A DNA stretch of 22,296 nucleotides from positions 1 through 22,296 of the forward strand of contig SVLA01000014.1 in NCBI GenBank assembly GCA_015068175.1. Reading direction: 5' to 3'. The notes under the pieces are model-generated. The model was not told the origin of the DNA. It ran no database searches and was given only the letters and a program-made list of their open reading frames with translations. A program made the translations under genes and the position numbers. The DNA comes from Oscillospiraceae bacterium. Its GTDB lineage: Bacteria; Bacillota_A; Clostridia; Oscillospirales; Oscillospiraceae. Shown here in pieces: positions 11,814 to 20,800 of the stretch. How positions within the stretch are numbered: the first letter of the stretch is position 1; each line of letters starts with the position of its first letter.

Positions 11814-13907
11814 TCAGTAATAGAGAATATCCGAGTAAATGGGGTAGGGCCAGCGGTCCTTGGCGGTGAGCTTTTCCAGTAGGTCCGCGTCCGCCCGCAG
11901 GGCATTCATCTGCGCCATAATGACCCGGTCAAAATACTCAGCGGCGGCCAAGTGGTCCCCGGGTACTTCTTTCAAAGCCGATGCCAGGGCCTCGCAGCCA
12001 TCATAGAGGCTGTTGGCGGCTTTGGTGATCCGGCGGACCAGGTCCTCCTCGGCCCGGGGCGTTACGCCGGAAAGCTCTGCTTTCCGCAGAGCGCCCTTGG
12101 CCAGGTCGGCGCTGTAGAGCATGGCGGCGGGCAGAATCTGGTGCATCACCATGTCGATCATGGTCTTGGCCTCGATTTTCACGCGCTTGCAATAGCTGTC
12201 CAGATGGATGTCATATCTGGCCCGGAATTCCGCCTCGGTGTAAATACCGTGACTGCTGACCAGGTCGATATTCTTCTGATCGACGTAATGGGGCAGGGCC
12301 TGGGCGGTGGTGGACAGATTGCTCAATCCTCTGCGGGCGGCCTCTTCCTGCCATTCCCGGGAATAGCCGTTTCCGTTGAAGATGATCCGCTTGTGGGCCT
12401 TGAAAACATCGCAGACCAGTTTCTGCAGCGCAGCGTCGGGATCCGCCGCCTGCTCCAGAATATAAGCGAACTGATCCAGTTCCTCAGCCATGATGGTATT
12501 CAGAGCGATGTTGGGACCGGCGATGGACTGGGAAGAACCCAGCATTCTGAACTCAAATTTGTTGCCGGTGAAGGCCAGGGGAGAGGTTCTGTTCCGGTCC
12601 GCCGTGTCCCGGGGGATGGCAGGCAGAACATCCACGCCGATCTGCATGACACTCTTGCCGGGATGCTGATAATTGATGCCCTGGATCAGGGATTCGATGA
12701 CGGAGGTCAGTTCTTCACCCAGGAAGATGGAAATAATGGCCGGCGGCGCTTCGTGACCGCCCAAACGCTGGTCGTTGCCGGCGTGGGCCACGGTACAGCG
12801 AAGGAAATCCTGATATTCGTCCACACCCTTGATAAAGGCCGCCAGGAACACCAAAAACTGGGCGTTGTGGATGGGGGTGCTGCCGGGAGAGAAGAGATTC
12901 CGCCCCGTATCGGTGCAAAGAGACCAGTTGTTGTGCTTACCGGAACCGTTGACACCCTGGAAGGGTTTTTCGTGGAGCAGACACACCAGGTCATGCTTGG
13001 CGGCGCACTTTTTCATGATCTCCATGATGAGCTGATTGGAGTCGCAGGCGTGGCCGGCATCGGAATAGATGGGGGCCATTTCGTGCTGGCAGGGGGCGCT
13101 TTCGTTGTGCTTGGTCTTGCTCAGAACGCCCAGGCGCCAAAGCTGTTCGTCCAGGTCCTTCATAAATGCGGAGACCCGGGTCCGGATGGTGCCGAAGTAA
13201 TGGTCCCCCAGCTCCTGACCCTTGGGCGGTACGGCACCGAAAAGGGTCCGGCCGGTAAGCCGCAGGTCTTCCCGCTGGGCGTACAGCGCCTTGGGGATCA
13301 GGAAATATTCCTGCTCCGCACCTACGGACACATGGACCCGCTGGGTCTGATCGTCGCCCAATGCCCTCAGCAGACGGACTGCCGCCCTGGATACTTCGTC
13401 CATGGAACGAAGCAGGGGGGTCTTTTTGTCCAGGGCATCACCGGTATAGGAAAAGAAGCAGGTGGGGATGTACAAACTTCCGTCCTTCACAAAGGCAAAT
13501 GCCGTAGGATCCCAGGCGGTGTAACCCCGGGCCTCGAAAGTCGCCCGCAGACCACCCGATGGGAAAGAAGAAGCATCCGGCTCGCCCTTGACCAGGGCCT
13601 TGCCTGAAAATTCCATGATCACCTTGCCGTCATTGGTGGGGGCGATAAAGGAATCGTGCTTTTCCGCGGTAATGCCGGTCATGGGTTGGAACCAATGGGT
13701 GTAGTGGGTGGCGCCTTTGCTGACGGCCCAGTTCTTCATGGCCTCCGCGATCTCGTTGGCCACGTCCAGGGGCAGGGGAGAACCGCTCTTGATACAACGG
13801 TGCCATGCTTCGAAAGTGGCTTCGGCCAAGTGCTGCCGCATGGTTGCCTCGTTAAAAACATCGCAGCCGAAGATCTCCGGTACATTGATGGTGTTGTGCA
13901 TCCGCAT
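11814..13907 (-). CDS. glnN: Glutamine synthetase, type III
   Basis: At 697 residues with an MRMHNTINVPEIFGCDVFNE opening this is a class III glutamine synthetase, far longer than the roughly 450-residue class I enzyme. It makes glutamine from glutamate, ammonia and ATP in the cytosol. Visible catalytic-core motifs are GAEQEYF (196-202, metal ligands), NGSGKHNNWS (320-329) and RNRTSPLAFTGNKFEFR (438-454, ATP and glutamate binding). GAEQEYF and the Asn-Arg-Thr-Ser-Pro block are typical of class III. ATG 13907 follows AAGGA by 4 bp; a second in-frame ATG at 13901 is an alternative. It has a strong promoter (13924-13952) and is divergent from an aminotransferase, so nitrogen assimilation and transamination genes share one intergenic region. 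No riboswitch or glutamine-responsive leader is evident. Confidence 0.95.
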   Translation of the reverse strand: MRMHNTINVPEIFGCDVFNEATMRQHLAEATFEAWHRCIKSGSPLPLDVANEIAEAMKNWAVSKGATHYTHWFQPMTGITAEKHDSFIAPTNDGKVIMEFSGKALVKGEPDASSFPSGGLRATFEARGYTAWDPTAFAFVKDGSLYIPTCFFSYTGDALDKKTPLLRSMDEVSRAAVRLLRALGDDQTQRVHVSVGAEQEYFLIPKALYAQREDLRLTGRTLFGAVPPKGQELGDHYFGTIRTRVSAFMKDLDEQLWRLGVLSKTKHNESAPCQHEMAPIYSDAGHACDSNQLIMEIMKKCAAKHDLVCLLHEKPFQGVNGSGKHNNWSLCTDTGRNLFSPGSTPIHNAQFLVFLAAFIKGVDEYQDFLRCTVAHAGNDQRLGGHEAPPAIISIFLGEELTSVIESLIQGINYQHPGKSVMQIGVDVLPAIPRDTADRNRTSPLAFTGNKFEFRMLGSSQSIAGPNIALNTIMAEELDQFAYILEQAADPDAALQKLVCDVFKAHKRIIFNGNGYSREWQEEAARRGLSNLSTTAQALPHYVDQKNIDLVSSHGIYTEAEFRARYDIHLDSYCKRVKIEAKTMIDMVMHQILPAAMLYSADLAKGALRKAELSGVTPRAEEDLVRRITKAANSLYDGCEALASALKEVPGDHLAAAEYFDRVIMAQMNALRADADLLEKLTAKDRWPYPIYSDILYY

Positions 13908-13923
13908 CGCATCCTTTCATGGA

Positions 13924-13952
13924 ATGATACTCTACCTTCAATAGTATGTCAA
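13924..13952 (-). promoter_or_regulatory. Promoter of glutamine synthetase
   Basis: On the minus strand TTGACA (13952-13947), 17 bp, TATCAT (13929-13924). The expected transcript starts near 13917, leaving a leader of only about 10 bases before the ATG at 13907. Such a short leader leaves no room for a riboswitch, so any regulation would act at the promoter. Confidence 0.75.
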
Positions 13953-14007
13953 TTTTGCCAAAAATGCAAGTAAAAATTTGTGCAAATGAAATTATGGTCC
14001 CTGGTCC

Positions 14008-14036
14008 TTGCTTTTTTGCCGCCGATAACATATAAT
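14008..14036 (+). promoter_or_regulatory. Promoter of the aminotransferase - LUD - GtrA operon
   Basis: TTGCTT (14008-14013), 17 bp, TATAAT (14031-14036), ending 40 bp before the aminotransferase start. It is back-to-back with the glutamine synthetase promoter, 55 bp away. Confidence 0.65.
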
Positions 14037-14075
14037 AGAGCTAATATTTGATTTTGGCTGAAAGGATGATGGTTG

Positions 14076-15377
14076 ATGGCTGCATACGGCAGCAGAAGCC
14101 GGGAGGCTCTGCGTATGGAAGCAAAGATTTTGATGGATCGCTATAAGCAACTGAAGAGGGAGGGACTGAAGCTGGATATGTCCCGCGGCAAGCCAAGCAA
14201 ACTGCAGCTTGACCTGGTCAGCGATCTGCTGACTGTGCTGACGGATCCGGCCGAGTGTATTATCGACGGCGTGGACAGCCGTAATTACGGCGACCTGGCT
14301 GGCCTGCGGTGCGCCCGGGAATATTGGGCGGATGTTCTGGGATGCAAACCGGAGCAGACTTTCGTGGGCGGCAACGCCAGCCTTCATTTGATGCACGGCC
14401 TGATCTCCTGGGGCTATACCCACGGCCTGAAGAACAGCCCCCGCCCCTGGTGCAAGGAAGAAAAGATCAAATTTCTCTGTCCTGCGCCGGGTTATGACCG
14501 CCATTTCCGTATTACCGAGAGTTTTGGCTTTGAGCTGATCACCGTCCCCATGACCCCCTGGGGTCCCGATATGGACGTGGTGGAGGAACTGGTGGAAGAT
14601 CCTGCCGTTAAGGGCATTTGGTGTGTTCCCAAATTTTCCAATCCTCAGGGTTACACCTACTCCGACGAGACCGTGGACCGCTTCGCCAATTTGAAGCCGG
14701 CCGCCCCGGATTTTGTCATTATGTGGGACAATGCCTACTGCGTCCACGAATTTGAGGGCGAGTTTGAACCCTTCCGGGATATTATCGCCCTGTGCGCCGA
14801 AGCCGGCAGACCGGATATGGTCTTCGAGTTTGCCTCCACTTCCAAGATCACGTTTCCCGGCGCCGGTATGTCCGTCATGGCATCCTCTGAGGAAAATATC
14901 CGCTATATGGCCAACCTTATTGCGGCTCAGACCATTTCTTACGATAAGATTAACCAGCTTCGCCATGTCCGCTTCCTGAAGGACCGGGCCCACACCATCG
15001 AGCTGATGAAACGCCACGCCGCCATCATGGCGCCGAAGTTCCACATGGTGCTGCATATGCTCCGCGCGGAGCTGACCAACAAGGGCATCGCCCATTGGCA
15101 CCATCCCAACGGCGGCTATTTTGTCTGCGTGGCCGCCATGCCCGGCACCGCCAAGCGGACCCTGGAGCTGTGCGCCAAGGCCGGCGTGAAGCTGACGGAA
15201 GCCGGTGCCACTTATCCTTACGGGGTGGACCCCCTGGATTCCTATATCCGCATTGCCCCCAGCCTGCCGCCCATTGAGGAGCTGGAAAAGGCCATGGCGG
15301 TATTCTGCACCAGCCTGAAGCTGGCCGCTCTGGAAAAATACCTGGGCATGACTTTTACTGAATTGGAGGGGTATTGA
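14076..15377 (+). CDS. PLP-dependent aminotransferase, AspT (Aminotran_MocR) type
   Basis: The 433-residue product looks like the Aminotran_MocR (PF12897) group, which includes the type Ic aspartate aminotransferase of Corynebacterium. It would transfer the amino group between aspartate and 2-oxoglutarate or a related pair. Features seen are MSRGKPS near the N-terminus, NYGDLAGL, PAPGYDRHF, KFSNPQGYTYS, the cofactor-binding IMWDNAYCVHEF and the Schiff-base lysine K257 in STSKITFPGAGM. The start ATG 14076 was preferred to the in-frame TTG 14073 because AAGGA lies 9 bp before it. Divergence from glutamine synthetase fits a role in nitrogen metabolism. The stop codon overlaps the next start (TGATG). 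The exact amino donor is not decided by sequence. Confidence 0.88.
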   Translation: MAAYGSRSREALRMEAKILMDRYKQLKREGLKLDMSRGKPSKLQLDLVSDLLTVLTDPAECIIDGVDSRNYGDLAGLRCAREYWADVLGCKPEQTFVGGNASLHLMHGLISWGYTHGLKNSPRPWCKEEKIKFLCPAPGYDRHFRITESFGFELITVPMTPWGPDMDVVEELVEDPAVKGIWCVPKFSNPQGYTYSDETVDRFANLKPAAPDFVIMWDNAYCVHEFEGEFEPFRDIIALCAEAGRPDMVFEFASTSKITFPGAGMSVMASSEENIRYMANLIAAQTISYDKINQLRHVRFLKDRAHTIELMKRHAAIMAPKFHMVLHMLRAELTNKGIAHWHHPNGGYFVCVAAMPGTAKRTLELCAKAGVKLTEAGATYPYGVDPLDSYIRIAPSLPPIEELEKAMAVFCTSLKLAALEKYLGMTFTELEGY

Positions 15378-16015
15378 TGGCCTCTGTAACCGAACTTTAT
15401 TACGAAAAAAGAGCGCAGATCCTGGTGAAAAACCTCCGTTCCCGCCATTTTGATGCATACTATTGCGCCACTAAGGAAGAAGCGCTGCAGCAGGCCCTGG
15501 CTTTGATCCCGGAAGGAAGCAGCGTCGGCTGGGGCGGCGCCCACAGCGCCCAGGAGATCGGACTGATGGACGCGGTCCGCAACGGCCCCTACGAAGCCAT
15601 CGACCGGGACCGTTATACCGACCCGGCAGAAAAAGATGCCTGCGGCCGCCGGTGCCTCAGCGCCGATGTGTTCCTTACCGGCGCCAACGGCATGAGCCTG
15701 GATGGCCAGATGGTGAACATTGACGGCACCGGCAACCGGGTGGCTGCCATCATTTACGGACCCAAGACCGTACTGGTCATTGCCAGTATGAACAAGGTCA
15801 TGGACACCCTGGATGACGCCCTCCGCCGGGCCCGCACCGTGGCGTCCCCCATGAATGCCCAGCGCTTCAACCTGGATATTCCCTGCAATACCACCGGCGC
15901 CTGCGCCGATTGCAAGTCCGAGCGCTGTATCTGCAACCAGATCGTCATCACCCGGCATTGCCGTCCCGCCGGCCGGATCAAGTTCATCCTGGTGGGGGAG
16001 GAGTTGGGTTACTGA
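15377..16015 (+). CDS. LUD-domain (lactate utilisation family) protein with Cys cluster
   Basis: A 212-residue protein of the LUD/DUF162 family (PF02589), the fold of LutC/YkgG. GSSVGWGGAHSAQEIGL, LSADVFLTGANGMSLDGQMV and NRVAAIIYGPKTVLVIA are the family's core blocks. Near the C-terminus a cysteine cluster, C170, C176, C179, C184 and C186 (CNTTGACADCKSERCICN), looks like a metal or iron-sulfur site, seen in stand-alone clostridial members but not in LutC. LutA and LutB, the usual partners, are absent, so lactate oxidation is not implied. The chemistry is unknown. ATG 15377 overlaps the upstream stop by one base and GGAGGG lies 6 bp before it; the next gene starts on its own stop codon. Confidence 0.88.
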   Translation: MASVTELYYEKRAQILVKNLRSRHFDAYYCATKEEALQQALALIPEGSSVGWGGAHSAQEIGLMDAVRNGPYEAIDRDRYTDPAEKDACGRRCLSADVFLTGANGMSLDGQMVNIDGTGNRVAAIIYGPKTVLVIASMNKVMDTLDDALRRARTVASPMNAQRFNLDIPCNTTGACADCKSERCICNQIVITRHCRPAGRIKFILVGEELGY

Positions 16016-16431
16016 TGGTGGAGAAGGTCAAAAATCTCATCCATAAGTATTACGATGTGCTGGCCTATCTGTTTTTCGGCGGTCTGACCACCCTGGTCAA
16101 TTATGTGGTCTACCTGCCGTGCTACAATCTCCTGCACCTGAGCGCTGCTGTCAGCAATGTCATTGCCTGGGTGGTGGCCGTGGCCTTTGCCTACCTGACC
16201 AATAAACCCTTCGTGTTCAAGAGCCATGATTGGTCCTGGCAGGTGGTGGGTCCCGAGCTGACCAAGTTCGTGGGCTGCCGCATCGGTTCCGGTGTCCTGG
16301 AGACCCTCATCATCGCCGTGACCGTGGACCTGCTCCATTGGAACGGAAACATCATGAAGCTCCTGGTCAGCATCCTGGTGGTGATCCTCAACTATTTCGG
16401 CAGCAAACTGCTGGTTTTTCGCAAAAAATGA
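16015..16431 (+). CDS. GtrA-like membrane protein
   Basis: A 138-residue protein with four hydrophobic helices, the size and topology of the GtrA family (PF04138), which moves or presents undecaprenyl-linked sugars in cell-envelope glycosylation. Matching stretches are YLFFGGLTTLVNYVVY in helix 1, AWVVAVAFAYLTNKPFVF and the end NYFGSKLLVFRKK. A basic first few residues precede helix 1. The start ATG 16015 overlaps the stop of the LUD gene (TGATG) and a GGGGGAGGAG purine tract provides the ribosome site. No glycosyltransferase partner is adjacent, so the sugar and acceptor are unknown. It is the last gene of its operon, before a hairpin at 16472-16501. Confidence 0.87.
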   Translation: MVEKVKNLIHKYYDVLAYLFFGGLTTLVNYVVYLPCYNLLHLSAAVSNVIAWVVAVAFAYLTNKPFVFKSHDWSWQVVGPELTKFVGCRIGSGVLETLIIAVTVDLLHWNGNIMKLLVSILVVILNYFGSKLLVFRKK

Positions 16432-16471
16432 TGACGGGACGGGACTTGTTCCTGCCGCCAACGCAATAATC

Positions 16472-16501
16472 AACCGCCGCACCATGCCCGGTGCGGCGGT
16501 T
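16472..16501 (+). terminator. Hairpin after the GtrA-like gene, between convergent genes
   Basis: A 12-bp perfect inverted repeat AACCGCCGCACC (16472-16483) / GGTGCGGCGGTT (16490-16501) with a 6-base loop ends 26 bp before the end of the convergent GNAT gene. The stem is strong but the following tail (TGCTGTTG) has few T residues, so its efficiency is uncertain. Confidence 0.7.
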
Positions 16502-16527
16502 TGCTGTTGAGCAAGATGCTTGGTAAA

Positions 16528-16989
16528 TCACAATTCCTTTTTTACCAAAACATACTCGTCGGTTCGAAGAATTTCAACAAATCCACATTTAAGAAACAGC
16601 ACAACAGACGAATTGTCGATAGCAATGTCGTCATAAAGTTCCTTGATCCCATTTGCTTTTGCTGCTTCACACAAAAGCAATAGTCCGTTTCGGCCATATC
16701 CCTTTCCCCGATGCGGGGCGTAAATAATCACATCGGCCATATAAATTTCCCTACCTGGGTCAAAATGATATGCTGCCTCTCCAACAAAAACATCATGATC
16801 TTTTATGTATCTGTAAAAGCGTTTGTTATTGTGGTTCGTGATCCATCTGCTATGCCAATCTGCCCAATACTCTTCAGGAAAAGGAATAGTTCCTCCATAG
16901 GCGTGGTTATAGGCCATTGTCTGCGGATCACACATCATTTGTTCTCTGAACCACATGTCCTCGATTTGAGGTTTATACAATTCAAGCAA
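16528..16989 (-). CDS. GNAT-family N-acetyltransferase
   Basis: A roughly 153-residue GCN5-related acetyltransferase. The acetyl-CoA-binding motif is APHRGKGYGRNGLLLL (R-x-x-G-x-G/A type) after a beta strand MADVIIY, and the C-terminal NSSVVLFLKCGFVEI is the usual beta6-alpha4 segment. The acceptor substrate cannot be predicted. The TTG at 16989 was chosen because GAGGTG lies 6 bp upstream; the longer frame from GTG 16998 overlaps that Shine-Dalgarno sequence. A near-consensus promoter is at 17025-17053. The coding sequence is visibly AT-richer, with codons such as AAA, ATT and TTA, than its GC-rich neighbours on both sides. Together with its isolated minus-strand position, this suggests recent acquisition. 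Confidence 0.87.
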   Translation of the reverse strand: MLELYKPQIEDMWFREQMMCDPQTMAYNHAYGGTIPFPEEYWADWHSRWITNHNNKRFYRYIKDHDVFVGEAAYHFDPGREIYMADVIIYAPHRGKGYGRNGLLLLCEAAKANGIKELYDDIAIDNSSVVLFLKCGFVEILRTDEYVLVKKEL

Positions 16990-17024
16990 TTTATGCACCT
17001 CGAAATGAAAGAATGTTTATCTGC

Positions 17025-17053
17025 ATTATACTTTTGTCCCACAGGAAAGTCAA
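17025..17053 (-). promoter_or_regulatory. Promoter of the GNAT gene
   Basis: On the minus strand TTGACT (17053-17048), 17 bp, TATAAT (17030-17025). Transcription would start near 17018, leaving a leader of about 30 bases to the TTG start. Confidence 0.75.
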
Positions 17054-17092
17054 CAGAGGTTCACACCTCTTCTTATTTGTTCACAAAAAGTT

Positions 17093-17121
17093 TCGACATT
17101 TCAGCTTTCTTATGCTATAAT
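17093..17121 (+). promoter_or_regulatory. Promoter of the ABC exporter operon
   Basis: TCGACA (17093-17098), 17 bp, TATAAT (17116-17121), with a TGC extended -10 element just before the -10. It is divergent from the GNAT promoter, the two -35 boxes being about 40 bp apart. Confidence 0.7.
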
Positions 17122-17155
17122 ACGATTAGAGTTATGCGTATAGGAGGAAAATGCT

Positions 17156-17857
17156 GTGGCATTTGTTGAATTTGAGAATGTCGGAAAGGTCTATCGCATG
17201 GGCGAAGTGCGGATCGAGGCCCTCCGCGATGCATCCTTCACCATCGATAAGGGGGAGCTGGTGGTCATCGTGGGTCCCTCCGGCGCCGGCAAGACCACCC
17301 TTTTGAATATCCTCGGCGGCATGGATACCTTGACCTCCGGTTCCGTCCGCCTGGACGGCCGCGAGATCTCCCGACTGAACCACCGTCAGTTGACGGAGTA
17401 TCGCCGGGAGGACATCGGTTTCGTGTTCCAGTTTTATAACCTCATCGGCAATCTGACCGCCCTGGAGAATGTGGAGCTGGCCAACCAGATCTGCAAGGAT
17501 CCTCTGGACGCGGAATTGGTCCTGCGGAACGTGGGTCTGGGAGACCGGCTGAAGAATTTCCCCAGCCAGCTTTCCGGCGGCGAACAGCAGCGCGTGGCCA
17601 TTGCCCGGGCATTGGCTAAGAATCCCAAGCTGCTTCTGTGTGACGAACCCACCGGCGCTCTGGATTATCAGACCGGTAAGGCTATTTTGAAGCTGCTGCA
17701 GGATACCGCCCGTTCCACCGGCATGACGGTGGTCATCATCACCCACAACGGCGCCCTGACCGCCATGGCGGACCGGGTTATCAAGGTCAAGAGCGGCACC
17801 GTGGTTTCCCAGAGTAAGAATGAACACCCTGTTGACATTGCGGAGATCGAATGGTAA
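17156..17857 (+). CDS. ABC transporter ATP-binding protein, LolD/MacB type
   Basis: A 233-residue ATPase of the MacB/LolD/FtsE subclass. Walker [10 protein letters not shown] is at 40-48, the Q-loop glutamine at 92, the signature LSGGEQQR at 139-146, Walker B with catalytic glutamate [12 protein letters not shown] at 159-170 (E164) and the switch histidine H197 in ITHN. It powers the permease encoded next, with which it forms a two-gene operon; the permease start overlaps its stop. The GTG start at 17156 has AGGAGG 8 bp upstream; the nearby ATG at 17151 is out of frame. The family usually drives mechanotransmission or export of peptides and lipoproteins rather than import. Confidence 0.94.
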   Translation: MAFVEFENVGKVYRMGEVRIEALRDASFTIDKGELVVIVGPSGAGKTTLLNILGGMDTLTSGSVRLDGREISRLNHRQLTEYRREDIGFVFQFYNLIGNLTALENVELANQICKDPLDAELVLRNVGLGDRLKNFPSQLSGGEQQRVAIARALAKNPKLLLCDEPTGALDYQTGKAILKLLQDTARSTGMTVVIITHNGALTAMADRVIKVKSGTVVSQSKNEHPVDIAEIEW

Positions 17858-20800
17858 TGAAGAAAAATCGGATGCGTACAAATCTGTCCCGGAGCATCCT
17901 GCGCTCCCTGGGGCGGTATATTGCCATCGTCGCCATCATCGCCCTGGGCTGCTCTCTTTTTATGGGTCTGAAGATCACCAAAAGAGACATGGTCGCCACG
18001 GGCCAGGACTACACCGATCAGCAGAATATGTTTGATCTGCACCTGCTCAATACCTACGGCTGGACCCAGGAGCAGGTGGATAAGGTGAAGGATCTTGATG
18101 GCATCGTGGATGCGGAGGGAAGCGTTTATCTGGATGCTTTCGTCAAAGGCGATTCCGGCACCGACAGCGTTTATCGCCTGTATTCCATGCCGGAGAAGGT
18201 GAATAAGGTCTATCTGCTTTCCGGTGAGATGCCCTCCGCTCCCGATGAGTGCCTGGTGGACGGCGAGATGTTTGGCGATTCCATCATCGGTGAGGAGATC
18301 ACCGTCACCGCCGGCAATGATCCCGATACCCTGGACAGCCTCCGGTACCACACATACACCGTGGTGGGCCGGATCAGCTCTCCCATTTATATGGACTTGA
18401 CCCGCGGCAGCACCACCCTGGGCAGCGGCTCCGTTTCCTCCTATGTCTACCTGGCTGCAGAGGCATTCAACGTGGACTATTTCACCGGTATTTACGCCAC
18501 TCTGGAAGGGGACTGGACCGTTTACTCCGAGGAATACAACGATTTCATGGACAGCATGGCTGAAACCCTGATGCCCTCTGTGGAATTGCTGGCCCAGCTC
18601 CGCTTTGATAAGCTCATTGGGGACGCGGAGCAGGAATATGCCGACGGCCTGCGGGAATATGAGGACGGTCTTCGTGAATACGAAAACGGCCGCGCGGAGG
18701 CCCTCCAGGCCCTGGCTGATGCCCTGGCGGAACTGGAAAAGGCCCAGGCGGATATTGATGAGGGCTGGATCCAGGTCAATGACGGTGAAATACAGCTCAA
18801 CGATGCCCAGAAGCAGTTGGACGACGCCCGCAAGCAATTGGATGCCGCCATGCTGGAACTGGAGAACGGCAAGGTCGAAGCATTTACCCAGATCGCCGAT
18901 GCGTACCAGGATCTGGCAGACAATGAAAAACTGGTGAAGGACAGCCTGAGCCAGATCACCGACGGCCTGGCCCAGATCGATGACGGCCTGGCCCAGATCG
19001 AGAGCGGCCTTTCCCAGATTGAGACCAGTCTGCCGCTGCTGGAAATGATGATCGGTCTTCAGCAGACCCAGGTGGAATATACCCAGCAATCCCTGGAAGC
19101 GGCCAAACGCCTGGGCAATGAACGCCTGATCGAATCCCTGGAGGCGACCCTGGCGGAGCAGACCGCCACCCTGGAGGAATATCAAAGCCAGTACGATGAG
19201 GCTGTGGCGACCCAGGAACAATTGCTTTCCACCCAGGCCGAACTGGAAGCGCAGCGGGTGGAACTGGCCGCCACAGAGAAGACCCTTCGGGAATCCCTGA
19301 CCGCCATTGAGGACGGCCACGCCCAGCTCCAGACCCAAAAGGCGGTGCTTGAAAATCAGTTTGCCGCCGCGGCGGCCAAGATCAACGCCGGTTACCTGGA
19401 ATTGGATGCCGGCCAGCGGGAACTGGATGAAAAGAAGACGGAATGGGCTGCCGGCCGGCAGGAACTGATGGACGGTCAGGCAGAATTGGATGCGGCCAGG
19501 CTGGAATACGAGCAGGGCAAAGCCGATGCGGAAGCGGAACTGGCGGAAGCCAAGGCCAAACTGGATGATGCGGCTATCCAGCTCGAGGATGCCCGGAAGA
19601 CCATCGATGGGATGACCGGCCCGGACACCTTCGTCCTGACCCGGAATACCAACGCCGGTTACCTGGCATTGGACAGCAATTCCGACATCGTCGACGGCAT
19701 TGCGGAGATCCTGCCCGTGTTTTTCCTGCTCATCGCCTCCCTGGTGTGCATCACTACCATGACCCGCATGGTGGAAGAAGAGCGGACCCAGATCGGCACC
19801 CTGAAGGCCCTGGGCCACAGCAAAGGCGCCATTATGGGTAAATACCTGTGGTATTCCGCCAGCGCGGCCATCCTTGGCTGCTCTTTGGGGTGCCTCGTAG
19901 GCTGTACATTCTTCCCCAATCTTTTGTGGAATGCCTACGGCATCCTCTTCAATATCCGTCCCACCGTGGTTCTGACCATGGACTGGCAGCTTTGCCTGGG
20001 GATCACCGCGGCTTACATTGCCTGCTCCACCTTTGTCACCTGGTACTGCTGCTACCGTACCCTCCGGGAAGTCCCTGCGGAGCTGATCCGCCCCAAGGCG
20101 CCGGAGATCGGACGGAAATCCCTCATGGAAAAGCTCCCCTTCTGGAAACACATGAGCTTCCTGAACAAGGTCATGCTTCGCAACGTATTCCGCTATAAAC
20201 AGCGGCTTTTGATGATGCTCATCGGCATCGGCGGCTGTACGGCCCTGCTGCTGACCGGCTTCGGCATGCGGGATACCATCATCGACATCGCCAATATCCA
20301 GTTCTCGGAGGTCAATCACTTCGATATCGAAGTCTATTTTTCCGAAGGCCGCACCGAAGAGCAAAAGGACCAATTCCTGGCGGACCTGAAGGCGGAAGGC
20401 ATCACCAACAAAGTGGGTTTCTTCTATCAGACCAGCGTGGAGATGGGGTTCGACGGCCAGGCCCGGGATGTTTACCTCATCAGCGCGGAGGACGGGATCA
20501 AAAACTATCTGTCCTTCAAGCGCAACGGAGAGGAATTTGATATGCCCGGACATGGGGAGGCCCTGATTTCCGTGGGCATTTCCGAGATCATGGGCATCAA
20601 GCTGGGGGACACCATCACCGTTCGTGATGCGGATATGCGCACCATGATCCTCAAAGTCTCCGGCATCTATGAGAATCATGTTCAGAATTTCTGCATCGTT
20701 TCACCCCAGACCATGGAAGATCAATGGGGCGCTGTGCCGGCGGACCAAATGGCCTTCCTCCTGGTGAAAAACGGTGTGGACGTCCACGAGGCCAATGCCT

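Noticed and set aside
16520..16548. Inverted repeat TTGGTAAA / TTTACCAA around the GNAT stop codon
   Set aside because: The stem is only 8 AT-rich pairs with a 13-base loop and no tail, and the stronger hairpin at 16472-16501 already lies beyond the gene.
17668..20679. 1003-codon minus-strand open frame opposite the ABC permease
   Set aside because: It is antisense to a strongly supported permease, low in complexity (Gly/Gln/Leu/Ile repeats mirroring the heptads) and lacks a ribosome site. The same reasoning removes the long antisense frames at 5552-7468, 9961-11727, 11952-13607 and 13992-15458.
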